Shown here in pieces: positions 25,823-32,827 of a stretch of 64,000 bases of DNA (the first letter of the stretch is position 1; the number at the start of each line of letters is the position of its first letter). Origin of the DNA: Bacillus sp. CH140a_4T (GTDB lineage Bacteria > Bacillota > Bacilli > Bacillales > Bacillaceae_G); contig NZ_WBPF01000023.1 in assembly GCF_008923725.1 (NCBI RefSeq), positions 68,201 through 132,200 on the forward strand, written 5' to 3'. The notes beneath the pieces were generated by a model. It saw only the letters and a list, made by a program, of their open reading frames with translations. It searched no databases and had not been told where the DNA came from. The translations under genes were made by a program, and so were the position numbers.

Positions 25823-27136
25823 ATGGATAAAGCATTAACAAACCGCGTCATTATTTTATCTTTCGATTGCTTATCAGCTTTAGATTTTCCTATATTACAA
25901 AAACTTCCTAATTTCCAAACATTGATAAACAAAGGCGCAATTGCGAAAAAAGTGGAACCGATTTATCCTTCTGTAACATATCCAAGTCACTCAACAATCG
26001 TTACTGGAAACTACCCTAATAAACATGGCGTAGTTAGCAATACGTTACTTCAACCTGGACGCGAGTCACCAGATTGGCATTGGTACCGAAAATCTATTAA
26101 AGGAACAACGTTATATGATGAAGCACATAAAGCAAATTTAACGACGGCTGCCCTTCTATGGCCTGTTACCGGCAGAGCAAATATTGATTACAATTTGCCA
26201 GAAATCTTTCCAAATAGACCGTGGCAAAATCAAATTTTAGTTTCATTATTTAGTGGTAGCCCGCTATATCAATTAGATTTAAATCAGCGCTTTGGTCATA
26301 TACGAAATGGACTGTCACAACCTGAACTCGATGATTTCGTACTTGCTTCTGCTGTACATACAATTCAGACGAAAAAGCCGAATGTCATGTTTGTACATTT
26401 CACCGATTTAGACACTCAAAGACACTATCACGGCTTTGAATCAAAAGAAACAGTAGCTGCAATTCATAGACACGATGAACGGCTAGGAAAAATTATTCAA
26501 GCTTTAAAAGACAGTGACCTATACAAAGAAAGTACAATTATCGCTCTCGGTGATCATAGCGCTTTAAGTGAAAACAAAGCCATTCAATTAAATGTACTAT
26601 TTCATCAAAAAGGGCTTATATCTATAAATTCAAAAGGAAAATTAGTAGACTGGAAGGCCTATTGCCAAAGTTGTGACGGATCTGCCTATGTATATGTGAA
26701 AGACAAGAACGATACCGATACAATTCGAGACGTACAACTACTACTTGAAGAACTACTTCAAAATAAACAAAACGGTATTGAATTTATATTTCATGATGAA
26801 GCTGCAAAAGACTGTGGTGCAGATGGTAATTGTTTATTTATGTTAGAAGCGCGAGAAGGATATTATTTCACTGAAAACTATACAGGAGATTTTATAAAAG
26901 AAATTACTGAAAAAGATGTTACGCCTAGTAAAAAATATACATTTGGTACGCATGGATACTCTCCAACAAAACCTAACTATGAAACAATTTTTATCGCTGC
27001 TGGGAAAGGGATAAAAAGCGGCGTTACCATCCCGTATATGAGACTTATTGATGAAGGTCCAACTATCGCTAGACTACTCGGTTTACACTTAGGTGAAACA
27101 GACGGATCAATTGTAGAGGATTTACTCCAATTGTAA
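25823..27136 (+). CDS. Alkaline phosphatase superfamily phosphodiesterase (nucleotide pyrophosphatase-like)
   Basis: A 437-residue soluble enzyme of the type I phosphodiesterase/nucleotide pyrophosphatase branch. Metal-binding and catalytic motifs: LSFDCLSALDF (first Asp), YPSVTYPSHSTIVTGNYPNKHGV (nucleophile Thr), MFVHFTDLDTQRHYHGF (Asp and His) and ALGDHSALSE, then GTHGYSP near the C-terminus, giving the usual two-zinc site. No signal peptide, so probably cytoplasmic. Substrate unknown: nucleotide or phospho-diester compounds are plausible. Start ATG follows AGGAGGGAACTTT. Confidence 0.87.
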   Translation: MDKALTNRVIILSFDCLSALDFPILQKLPNFQTLINKGAIAKKVEPIYPSVTYPSHSTIVTGNYPNKHGVVSNTLLQPGRESPDWHWYRKSIKGTTLYDEAHKANLTTAALLWPVTGRANIDYNLPEIFPNRPWQNQILVSLFSGSPLYQLDLNQRFGHIRNGLSQPELDDFVLASAVHTIQTKKPNVMFVHFTDLDTQRHYHGFESKETVAAIHRHDERLGKIIQALKDSDLYKESTIIALGDHSALSENKAIQLNVLFHQKGLISINSKGKLVDWKAYCQSCDGSAYVYVKDKNDTDTIRDVQLLLEELLQNKQNGIEFIFHDEAAKDCGADGNCLFMLEAREGYYFTENYTGDFIKEITEKDVTPSKKYTFGTHGYSPTKPNYETIFIAAGKGIKSGVTIPYMRLIDEGPTIARLLGLHLGETDGSIVEDLLQL

Positions 27137-27244
27137 AGAACTGTGTATATATGTAAAAGTTATGTAAAAATCATCACTGTTTCTCTTTTTATAATTTTTA
27201 TTTTTGTACACTGTTAGTAGAACTAATTTAAGGGGGAACACTAT

Positions 27245-28528
27245 ATGAAAAAAATGTCCAGACAAGAAAAAAGCTGGATATTATACGATTGGGCGAACTC
27301 CGTATATTCGCTCGTCATTACAACTGCATTATTCCCAATTTACTTTAAGGCAGCTGCAAAAGAAGCTGGACTATCTGGTGCAACTTCAACAGCATATTGG
27401 GGATATGCAAACTCGTTCGCTACACTTTTAATTTCTATACTTGCTCCTATTCTCGGCACAGTTGCTGATTATAAAGGATTTAAAAAACGATTTTTCACAT
27501 TCTTCTTTGGACTCGGTATCGTATTTACAAGTATGCTAGCAGTCGTCCCAACATCTCAGTGGTACTTATTACTAGGATGCTATATGCTCGCATTAATCGG
27601 TTTTGCGGGGGCAAACATCTTTTATGATGCATTTTTAGTAGATGTCACTTCTGAAGATAGAATGGATCAAATTTCTACGCGAGGTTTCGCATTAGGCTAT
27701 ATTGGGAGTACTATTCCTTTTATCGGTTGTATCGCTCTTATTATTCTTTCTCAAAAAGGAACTATCCCTTTATCTGTTGGTATTGCTAGTCAAATTTCAT
27801 TTGCGATAACAGCTCTTTGGTGGGGGTTATTTACGATTCCAATGCTAAAAAACGTAGAGCAAACGCACTATATTGAACGTCACCCTAGACCAATTACAAT
27901 GAGCTTCAAACGCCTTGCTGCTACTTTTAAAAATATTAAAGAATATAAAACTGTATTCATGTTCCTAATCGCTTACTTTTTCTATATTGATGGGGTCGAT
28001 ACAATTATTACTATGTCCACCGCTTACGGAACAGATCTCGGGATTAGTGCAACGAATCTATTAATCATCTTATTCGTCACACAAATTGTAGCTTGTCCAT
28101 TCGCTTTATTATACGGAAAATTATCAGAAACATTTACAGGTAAAAAGATGCTATATGTCGGTATTATTATTTATATCATTATCTGCACATATGCTTATTT
28201 CTTAAAAACGACACTCGATTTCTGGATTTTAGCAATGTTAGTTGCCACTTCTCAGGGCGGGATTCAAGCGCTGAGTCGATCCTATTTTGCAAAACTAGTA
28301 CCTAAAGAATCTGCAAATGAATTCTTCGGATTTTATAATATATTTGGTAAATTCGCGGCAATTATGGGTCCCGTATTAGTCGGTGTTACAACGCAATTAA
28401 CAGGAAAAACCAACGCTGGTGTCCTTAGTATCATTGTACTGTTCGTTATCGGTGGATTCTTACTAACTAGAGTTCCAGAAAATGATACATCCGTTACACC
28501 ACCTAGTCCAAAAACGAAAACGCTATAA
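27245..28528 (+). CDS. UMF1-family MFS transporter (Atg22-like)
   Basis: A 427-residue permease with twelve hydrophobic segments. The N-terminus RQEKSWILYDWANSVYSLVI is the hallmark of the UMF1/Atg22 branch of the major facilitator superfamily (SWxLYDxANSxY), and SQGGIQALSRSYFAKLVPKE near residue 340 is another. Yeast Atg22 exports amino acids from the vacuole; bacterial substrates are unknown. The gene follows the phosphodiesterase gene by about 110 bases, with its own AAGGGGGAACACTAT site, so it may be separately transcribed. Confidence 0.9.
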   Translation: MKKMSRQEKSWILYDWANSVYSLVITTALFPIYFKAAAKEAGLSGATSTAYWGYANSFATLLISILAPILGTVADYKGFKKRFFTFFFGLGIVFTSMLAVVPTSQWYLLLGCYMLALIGFAGANIFYDAFLVDVTSEDRMDQISTRGFALGYIGSTIPFIGCIALIILSQKGTIPLSVGIASQISFAITALWWGLFTIPMLKNVEQTHYIERHPRPITMSFKRLAATFKNIKEYKTVFMFLIAYFFYIDGVDTIITMSTAYGTDLGISATNLLIILFVTQIVACPFALLYGKLSETFTGKKMLYVGIIIYIIICTYAYFLKTTLDFWILAMLVATSQGGIQALSRSYFAKLVPKESANEFFGFYNIFGKFAAIMGPVLVGVTTQLTGKTNAGVLSIIVLFVIGGFLLTRVPENDTSVTPPSPKTKTL

Positions 28529-28567
28529 GAAAAGATCCTCTTCACATAAGAAGAGGATCTTTTCTTT
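28527..28567. terminator. Bidirectional terminator
   Basis: AGAAAAGATCCTCTTC and GAAGAGGATCTTTTCT arms between convergent genes. Confidence 0.9.
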
Positions 28568-28570
28568 ATT

Positions 28571-28966
28571 TTATCGATAACGCCTTACAATTAAAAACTC
28601 AACAGCTGGCTTTACAACTATAGCAGCACATAACGCAAACAATAGCGGTATATTATGAAAATCAATCCATTTATTAAAGCCTACCGATGCGAAAAATAAA
28701 CCAAAAATCAATACAACTAATACATAATATGTAACATTTGCACTCGCTTTTAATACATGTTTTTCTAAATCTTCGTTCTCCTCCATTAGTGCATCACCAT
28801 TATGCAATACCAAACTTTTAAACATATAATGTAATGCGATACTACAAATAAATAGTGCATACCAGTTTACTTGAAGTTCAGTTAACCAGTAGTAAAGTGC
28901 AAACAATAGTGTACTGACAGCTACTACGGCCGTAACGAACAAGCTTATTTTCTCTTTCCCCAACAA
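28571..28966 (-). CDS. Hypothetical membrane protein paired with XRE regulator
   Basis: A 131-residue protein with four hydrophobic segments and a charged loop GDALMEENEDLEKHVLKA in the middle. The start is one of two tandem TTG codons (28966 or 28963) directly after AGGGGGAGTAG, which also contains the stop of the upstream regulator gene, so the two are translationally coupled. Small XRE regulator plus four-helix membrane protein pairs are common in Firmicutes; the pairing suggests the membrane partner senses or is controlled by the regulator. I do not recognise a named family. Confidence 0.72.
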   Translation of the reverse strand: MLGKEKISLFVTAVVAVSTLLFALYYWLTELQVNWYALFICSIALHYMFKSLVLHNGDALMEENEDLEKHVLKASANVTYYVLVVLIFGLFFASVGFNKWIDFHNIPLLFALCAAIVVKPAVEFLIVRRYR

Positions 28967-28975
28967 CTACTCCCC

Positions 28976-29170
28976 CTACTGCTTGTACAAAAATAGTTTA
29001 TCAACAGTTGTTCCTAATACTTCCGCTAAACGAAAAGCTAATGCTAAGCTTGGATCATATTTATTATTCTCAATTGCATTTATCGTCTGTCTAGAAACCT
29101 TACATTTATCAGCTAATACGCCTTGTGAAATATTATTTTCAGTGCGTAATTCATAAATTTGATTTTTCAC
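28976..29170 (-). CDS. Small XRE-family transcriptional regulator
   Basis: A 64-residue DNA-binding protein consisting of one helix-turn-helix: MKNQIYELRTENNISQGVL, then CKVSRQTINAIENNKYDPSLALAFRLAEVLGTTVDKLF, the classic compact XRE type. The start is GTG 29170 after AGGAGAAATG; the longer frame to 29251 has no ribosome site. The perfect repeat at 29187-29204 just upstream is a likely autoregulatory site. Coupled to the membrane protein gene downstream. Confidence 0.85.
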   Translation of the reverse strand: MKNQIYELRTENNISQGVLADKCKVSRQTINAIENNKYDPSLALAFRLAEVLGTTVDKLFLYKQ

Positions 29171-29186
29171 ACCATTTCTCCTAACC

Positions 29187-29204
29187 TGTAAAATCGTTTT
29201 TACA
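29187..29204 (-). promoter_or_regulatory. Candidate operator of the XRE regulator
   Basis: TGTAAAA-TCGT-TTTTACA, a perfect 7-bp inverted repeat 17 bases before the GTG start. Confidence 0.5.
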
Positions 29205-29254
29205 TCACCAGTATATAGTTGGGACATTTCATTGTCAAAAGAATGCCACAAGAA

Positions 29255-29277
29255 AAGGGAGCAATTCTGCTCCCTTA
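29255..29277 (-). terminator. Terminator of MFS gene
   Basis: Minus strand GGGAGCAGAATTGCTCCC followed by TTTTCTTG, 7 bases beyond the MFS stop. Confidence 0.8.
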
Positions 29278-29283
29278 CAGTGG

Positions 29284-30522
29284 TTATTTCGAGGCTAACG
29301 AATTTGTTAGTTCCTCTTTATTAGCGACATCTTCTTTATTTATTTGCATGCGTAGAACTGGTCCAATCGCGAATAAAATAAGTAACATTGCTATACAAAA
29401 TACAGTAACTAGTGAGGTCATTTCCTTCAACCCTCCAGCTAGTGAAGTTCCGATTAACATTGCCCCCATAAACAGTGGTAAAATTGTTCCATTTACTCTC
29501 CCAATCATATTTTCTGGTACAAGCTGGATCATAAGCGTACCGACAACGATATTAACGCAAGCTAAACAAATACCTGTTCCAAACCTCATGAAACTAGTAA
29601 TCCAAAATGATGTAGATAGCCCTTCTACTAAAAATGACATCGCTAATATGCTCATACCGAATACAAACATCTTTTTCGGATTTACCTTTGAAGCGAAAAC
29701 TGCAGCAACAATACCACCGATCAACATACCGATTCCATCAGCTGCGGCTAAATATTGAACTGCTTCTTTTTCCATTCCAAGACGCTCTATTACAAGAAAC
29801 ACTTCTAATGGATTCGTTAGTCCAACAGCTAAGCCCATAATGGTGAAAGTGATTGTAATCATACGTAAATTTTTCGTATGAAGAACGTATTTCCACCCTT
29901 CTTTTATATCATTTTTTAATGAATCTCTCGCCACTTGCTCTTGTTCCACCCATTTTGGTAAAAATGAAAGGGCGATAGCAGATAACAAAAATAAAATGAT
30001 TAAGCTATATAGTGACGTAAATAAACCAAGTTGTGTGTACACAAGCGATCCTACCACTGGTCCAAAAATCATAAATAATGACTGTAATGTTTGGTTAAAT
30101 GCAATCGCATTTGCTACCTGTTCTTCCTTTACATAGCGTTTAAATATACGCGAAGATGACGGCTGAGAAAACTGGCCTACAATAGCGGAAATGAGTGTTG
30201 CAAAAAATATAGCCTGCCAATAATCCAGCTTTAACAACAAGACAATTCCTATAATAGACAGTACGCTTAATATATCTCCAGCGATCATTGTTCTTTTGGG
30301 ATTCCAGCGATCAGCTAGCGCACCACCGATAAACGAGAAGATAAAGATAGGTGCATATTCCATAACTGATAACAATGAAACAGAAACTGGATCATTATTC
30401 GTTCGCTCCATTATGAAATACAAAAGAGCCATATTTCTGATCCAAATTGCAAACTGTTGTAAAATATCAGATGCCATAACGAGCATAAATGCTCGGTTTT
30501 TAAATAAAGCGTTCATTTTCAT
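29284..30522 (-). CDS. MFS efflux transporter
   Basis: A 412-residue major facilitator with twelve hydrophobic segments. It has the DHA3-type pattern: MASDILQQFAIWIRNMALLYFIMERT at the start, the loop 2-3 motif GGALADRWNPKRTMIAGD, and a mid-protein DSLKNDIKEGWKYVLHTKNLR loop, as in macrolide/multidrug exporters. It lies directly after a TetR gene and has the same 19-bp operator in its promoter, so it is the regulator's likely target. Substrate unknown; a toxic compound is inferred. Confidence 0.87.
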   Translation of the reverse strand: MKMNALFKNRAFMLVMASDILQQFAIWIRNMALLYFIMERTNNDPVSVSLLSVMEYAPIFIFSFIGGALADRWNPKRTMIAGDILSVLSIIGIVLLLKLDYWQAIFFATLISAIVGQFSQPSSSRIFKRYVKEEQVANAIAFNQTLQSLFMIFGPVVGSLVYTQLGLFTSLYSLIILFLLSAIALSFLPKWVEQEQVARDSLKNDIKEGWKYVLHTKNLRMITITFTIMGLAVGLTNPLEVFLVIERLGMEKEAVQYLAAADGIGMLIGGIVAAVFASKVNPKKMFVFGMSILAMSFLVEGLSTSFWITSFMRFGTGICLACVNIVVGTLMIQLVPENMIGRVNGTILPLFMGAMLIGTSLAGGLKEMTSLVTVFCIAMLLILFAIGPVLRMQINKEDVANKEELTNSLASK

Positions 30523-30533
30523 TCCCCTTCCAC

Positions 30534-30552
30534 AAACCGACCGTTCGGTCTA
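30534..30552 (-). promoter_or_regulatory. TetR operator upstream of MFS gene
   Basis: AAACCGACCGTTCGGTCTA, with perfect core palindrome ACCGACCG.. / CGGTC; 17 of 19 bases equal the site at 31179-31197. It sits 12 bases before the ATG. Confidence 0.75.
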
Positions 30553-30568
30553 ATTTATTTGGTAAGAA

Positions 30569-30594
30569 AAGCAACTGACTTATTACTCAGTTGC
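30569..30594 (-). terminator. Terminator overlapping the end of the TetR gene
   Basis: Minus strand GCAACTGAGTAATAAGTCAGTTGC followed by TTTTCTT; the tetR stop codon lies in the stem/loop. It insulates the MFS gene, which has its own operator. Confidence 0.75.
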
Positions 30595-31164
30595 CATTCC
30601 TTTTAACAGTACATCTATTGCCTTTTTATAAATACGTTTCAGCTCTTTATAATCTAACTCGTAATAAAGTACTCCAAGCCCTGATAATAATCCATTCACA
30701 ATATACATAAGGTCGCGCGTATTATCTTCACGAAACTCTCCAGACTGTATGCCTGCTTCAATTAATTTCTCAAACATAACATATGATTCTCTAGTTAAAG
30801 CTAACAGTTCATCCAAAATCTCTTTACTTACAACTTGGCTCATAGAGAATTCCTCTATTGCATTTGAAATTGGTTGCTGTATGTCCTCTACATGATATTC
30901 TGCGAGACCATATAGTTTTTCAGTATTCGTACTATACAACTTCTCTTTTTCATTCCATTTTTCAAGCCAATCATACGTATGCTGTTTTACTACAAATAAA
31001 AATAATTCTTCTTTACTTTTAAAGTGATAATAAATACTTCCTTTACTTCTCTCTGTAATTTCACAAATCTCTTCCATAGATGTAGCTGCATAGCCCTTCT
31101 GTGAAAACAGACTTTCTGCTTTATAGGCAATTTCTTTCTTTATCTCTTCTGCATTTCTTCTCAT
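30583..31164 (-). CDS. TetR/AcrR-family transcriptional regulator
   Basis: A 193-residue repressor from ATG 31164 (MRRNAEEIKKEIAYKAESLF), set by AGAGGTG seven bases upstream. The N-terminal HTH is ETAESLFSQKGYAATSMEEIC-like with ITERSKGSIYYHFKSKEELF as recognition part; the remaining helices form the ligand pocket. Two near-identical 19-bp palindromes, one before itself and one before the MFS gene, mark an autoregulated efflux switch of the QacR/AcrR kind. Confidence 0.9.
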   Translation of the reverse strand: MRRNAEEIKKEIAYKAESLFSQKGYAATSMEEICEITERSKGSIYYHFKSKEELFLFVVKQHTYDWLEKWNEKEKLYSTNTEKLYGLAEYHVEDIQQPISNAIEEFSMSQVVSKEILDELLALTRESYVMFEKLIEAGIQSGEFREDNTRDLMYIVNGLLSGLGVLYYELDYKELKRIYKKAIDVLLKGMATE

Positions 31165-31178
31165 ATTCACACCTCTTT

Positions 31179-31197
31179 AAACCGACCGTCCAGTCTA
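31179..31197 (-). promoter_or_regulatory. TetR operator upstream of its own gene
   Basis: AAACCGACCGTCCAGTCTA, two mismatches from the copy at 30534-30552; 14 bases before the ATG. Confidence 0.72.
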
Positions 31198-31209
31198 ATA
31201 ATAACAAAT

Positions 31210-31232
31210 AAAAAACCTCTATCGCAAGAGGC
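31210..31232 (-). terminator. Terminator of the 47-residue gene
   Basis: Minus strand CCTCTTGCGATAGAGG followed by TTTTTTATTTG. Confidence 0.8.
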
Positions 31233-31244
31233 TATATCCCTTAT

Positions 31245-31388
31245 TTAAGAAAATGTACTTTCAAACCACGTTCGAATCATATGTATTATTCCAATTTTAA
31301 ATCCTAATTTAACAAGAAATATGCCTCCCGCAGCTAATAAAAATAACGCTACTTTCCCCTTATTTTTCACTTTCGGTTCCCTCTTCAT
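31245..31388 (-). CDS. Small membrane protein (47 residues)
   Basis: A short gene, MKREPKVKNKGKVALFLLAA..., with a basic N-terminus, one membrane helix (about residues 13-32) and the tail MIRTWFESTFS. ATG 31388 is favoured over ATG 31394 because AAGGGG then stands at the right distance. It has its own terminator and two copies of the palindrome AATCAAACGTTTGTT upstream, which supports a real regulated gene. Function unknown. Confidence 0.65.
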   Translation of the reverse strand: MKREPKVKNKGKVALFLLAAGGIFLVKLGFKIGIIHMIRTWFESTFS

Positions 31389-31418
31389 TTCCATTCCCCT
31401 TAGTATGTTAAAAATATT

Positions 31419-31483
31419 TAATCAAACGTTTGTTGAACTATTTTTATGCGTATGTAAGCAAACTAATCAAACGTTTGTTTAAA
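31419..31483. promoter_or_regulatory. Two copies of palindrome AATCAAACGTTTGTT
   Basis: At 31420-31434 and 31464-31478, 44 bp apart, upstream of the 47-residue gene (minus strand). The core CAAACGTTTG is perfectly symmetrical. A third copy is at 44670-44684. The arrangement suits a dimeric regulator. Confidence 0.5.
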
Positions 31484-31487
31484 AAGA

Positions 31488-31512
31488 AATACGCCTTTAT
31501 AAGGCGCATTTT
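31488..31512 (-). terminator. Terminator of Gly/Ser-tail protein gene
   Basis: Minus strand AAATGCGCCTTATAAAGGCGTATTTCTTTTT, stem GCGCCTT/AAGGCG(T). Confidence 0.7.
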
Positions 31513-31514
31513 CA

Positions 31515-31760
31515 TCAATCACCGCCACCACCGCAGCTGCCTCCACTATCTCCACCAAAAGAACCTCCGCAATCATGTGAACCTCCATCGTGTGAGCTAT
31601 CATTATCAGATCCAGCAAAGAAAAATAATGGTGATGAGTTGTTAGATGAATTATGAATGTTGTTTTGTTTCGTAAGATTTACCTTCTTTTTGTTTGATCG
31701 AACTGCTGTTACAATTATTCCAACTACAACAAATAATAGTATGAAAATAATAAATTCCAT
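31515..31760 (-). CDS. Small membrane protein with Gly/Ser/Asp/His/Cys-rich tail
   Basis: An 81-residue protein: one N-terminal membrane helix (residues 2-20), a short basic stretch SNKKKVNLTKQ, then a low-complexity tail with HDCGGSFGGDSGGSCGGGGD at the end. Two cysteines and two histidines in the tail could bind metal, but this is only composition. A clear AAGGGAGG site precedes the ATG. It is followed by the thioredoxin-like gene's neighbourhood on the same strand (13 bases after it). Not recognised. Confidence 0.68.
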   Translation of the reverse strand: MEFIIFILLFVVVGIIVTAVRSNKKKVNLTKQNNIHNSSNNSSPLFFFAGSDNDSSHDGGSHDCGGSFGGDSGGSCGGGGD

Positions 31761-31773
31761 ATAAAAACCTCCC

Positions 31774-32088
31774 TTAATCTTCGAATAATTGAATGGTTCT
31801 TTCTAGATTTTCAAGTGAAATAAAGCGAGATTCACGAAGGATCTCTTTTCCATTATAAAATAATAAAACTGTTGGCCCTGTAAATACTGCATATCGCCCC
31901 GCAATTTCTTGCATGTCTTGTAGTAATATTTCTACTTTCTCTACGTAATCATAATTCTCTAATATACCATTTACTTTTCTTAACATAACATCACAAACAC
32001 CACAATTTTCTGTTTTAATAAACAGAAGTACTAATTGTTGTTCTTCAATATATGTCGCTAATTCTTCTATCGTTTCAAATGTATTCAT
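31774..32088 (-). CDS. Thioredoxin-like protein
   Basis: A 104-residue protein with the thioredoxin fold pattern: VLLFIKTENCGVCDVMLRKV carries the CxxC (CGVC) active site, and FTGPTVLLFYNGKEI supplies the cis-proline (GPT) and following strand. CGVC instead of CGPC suggests an unusual redox potential. It lies 10 bases after the DUF1992 gene and upstream of the small membrane protein gene, all on the minus strand, likely one transcript. No signal peptide, so cytoplasmic. Confidence 0.83.
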   Translation of the reverse strand: MNTFETIEELATYIEEQQLVLLFIKTENCGVCDVMLRKVNGILENYDYVEKVEILLQDMQEIAGRYAVFTGPTVLLFYNGKEILRESRFISLENLERTIQLFED

Positions 32089-32098
32089 CTTATCCCTC

Positions 32099-32470
32099 TT
32101 AGCGTAATTTACGAAATACTTTACCTTGGTACATACGAAAAGCTGAACTATCTTTAATTTTCCTCTTTTCCATTACCTGCTGAAAACGCAGCGTTTTTGC
32201 TGTTAACTCTTCTTGTAATTTTTTTCTCTCTGCTTCATCATAACAGCACGCAATTAAGTCTTCTATTTTTAATATATCTTTTTGTAGTTCCATTTCTGGT
32301 GGAATCATACCCGCATTTTTTAAGATTTTATAACTCATTCTAAGTTCTGGAGGTACCATTGAAAGGTCTTCTAATTGTAGTGGTTTTCCTTTTCCCGGAA
32401 TATGATCAAGGTCTCCATTCCGTATTGCTTGTCGAATTTTTTCTTCAGCAATGTTCAAAAAGACATCCAC
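32099..32470 (-). CDS. DUF1992 (DnaJ-like C-terminal) protein
   Basis: A 123-residue protein matching the DUF1992 / DNAJC28 conserved domain: FLNIAEEKIRQAIRNGDLDHIPGKGKPLQLED followed by PPELRMSYKILKNAGMIPPEMEL is the family hallmark. Start is GTG 32470 after GGAGAGAATG. Function is unknown. First gene of the small minus-strand group with the thioredoxin-like gene. Confidence 0.87.
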   Translation of the reverse strand: MDVFLNIAEEKIRQAIRNGDLDHIPGKGKPLQLEDLSMVPPELRMSYKILKNAGMIPPEMELQKDILKIEDLIACCYDEAERKKLQEELTAKTLRFQQVMEKRKIKDSSAFRMYQGKVFRKLR

Positions 32471-32827
32471 ACCATTCTCTCCTTTACATATTTTTACTAT
32501 TATTTTACATGATATTTTCTCATCTTGCTACGCTATTACAAATTGACCTCATACAATTTTTTCTCAAATTTAATTCCAAGAAGCCCTTTCCCCCCTAATC
32601 AATATTTTATCTTCATGTGTAATCTGTATTAGAGCCATTTCATATTGAGAAAGTCTTTTCGAATCAAATAAAGCGTTTACACCAAATCTGACATTTGCTA
32701 CGATTTAATCACCCCAGCTCCCTTGTATAGACTTCGTGATGTCTGATCATTTTTATCTAGACGTTTCATTTTGGTTTATTGGCGCATGCCTTTAAATATA
32801 TCTTTTATTTTGAAAGGAGAAATGACT
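32471..32827 (+). promoter_or_regulatory. chiB promoter region with dre-like operator
   Basis: The divergent region between the DUF1992 gene and chiB. AGACTTCGTGATGTCT at 32729-32744 is a palindrome of the DasR/YvoA (NagR) type and, as I recall, identical to the drechiB site reported for chiB of B. thuringiensis, where the N-acetylglucosamine-responsive YvoA repressor binds. No gene-like sequence is seen in the rest. Confidence 0.7.
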
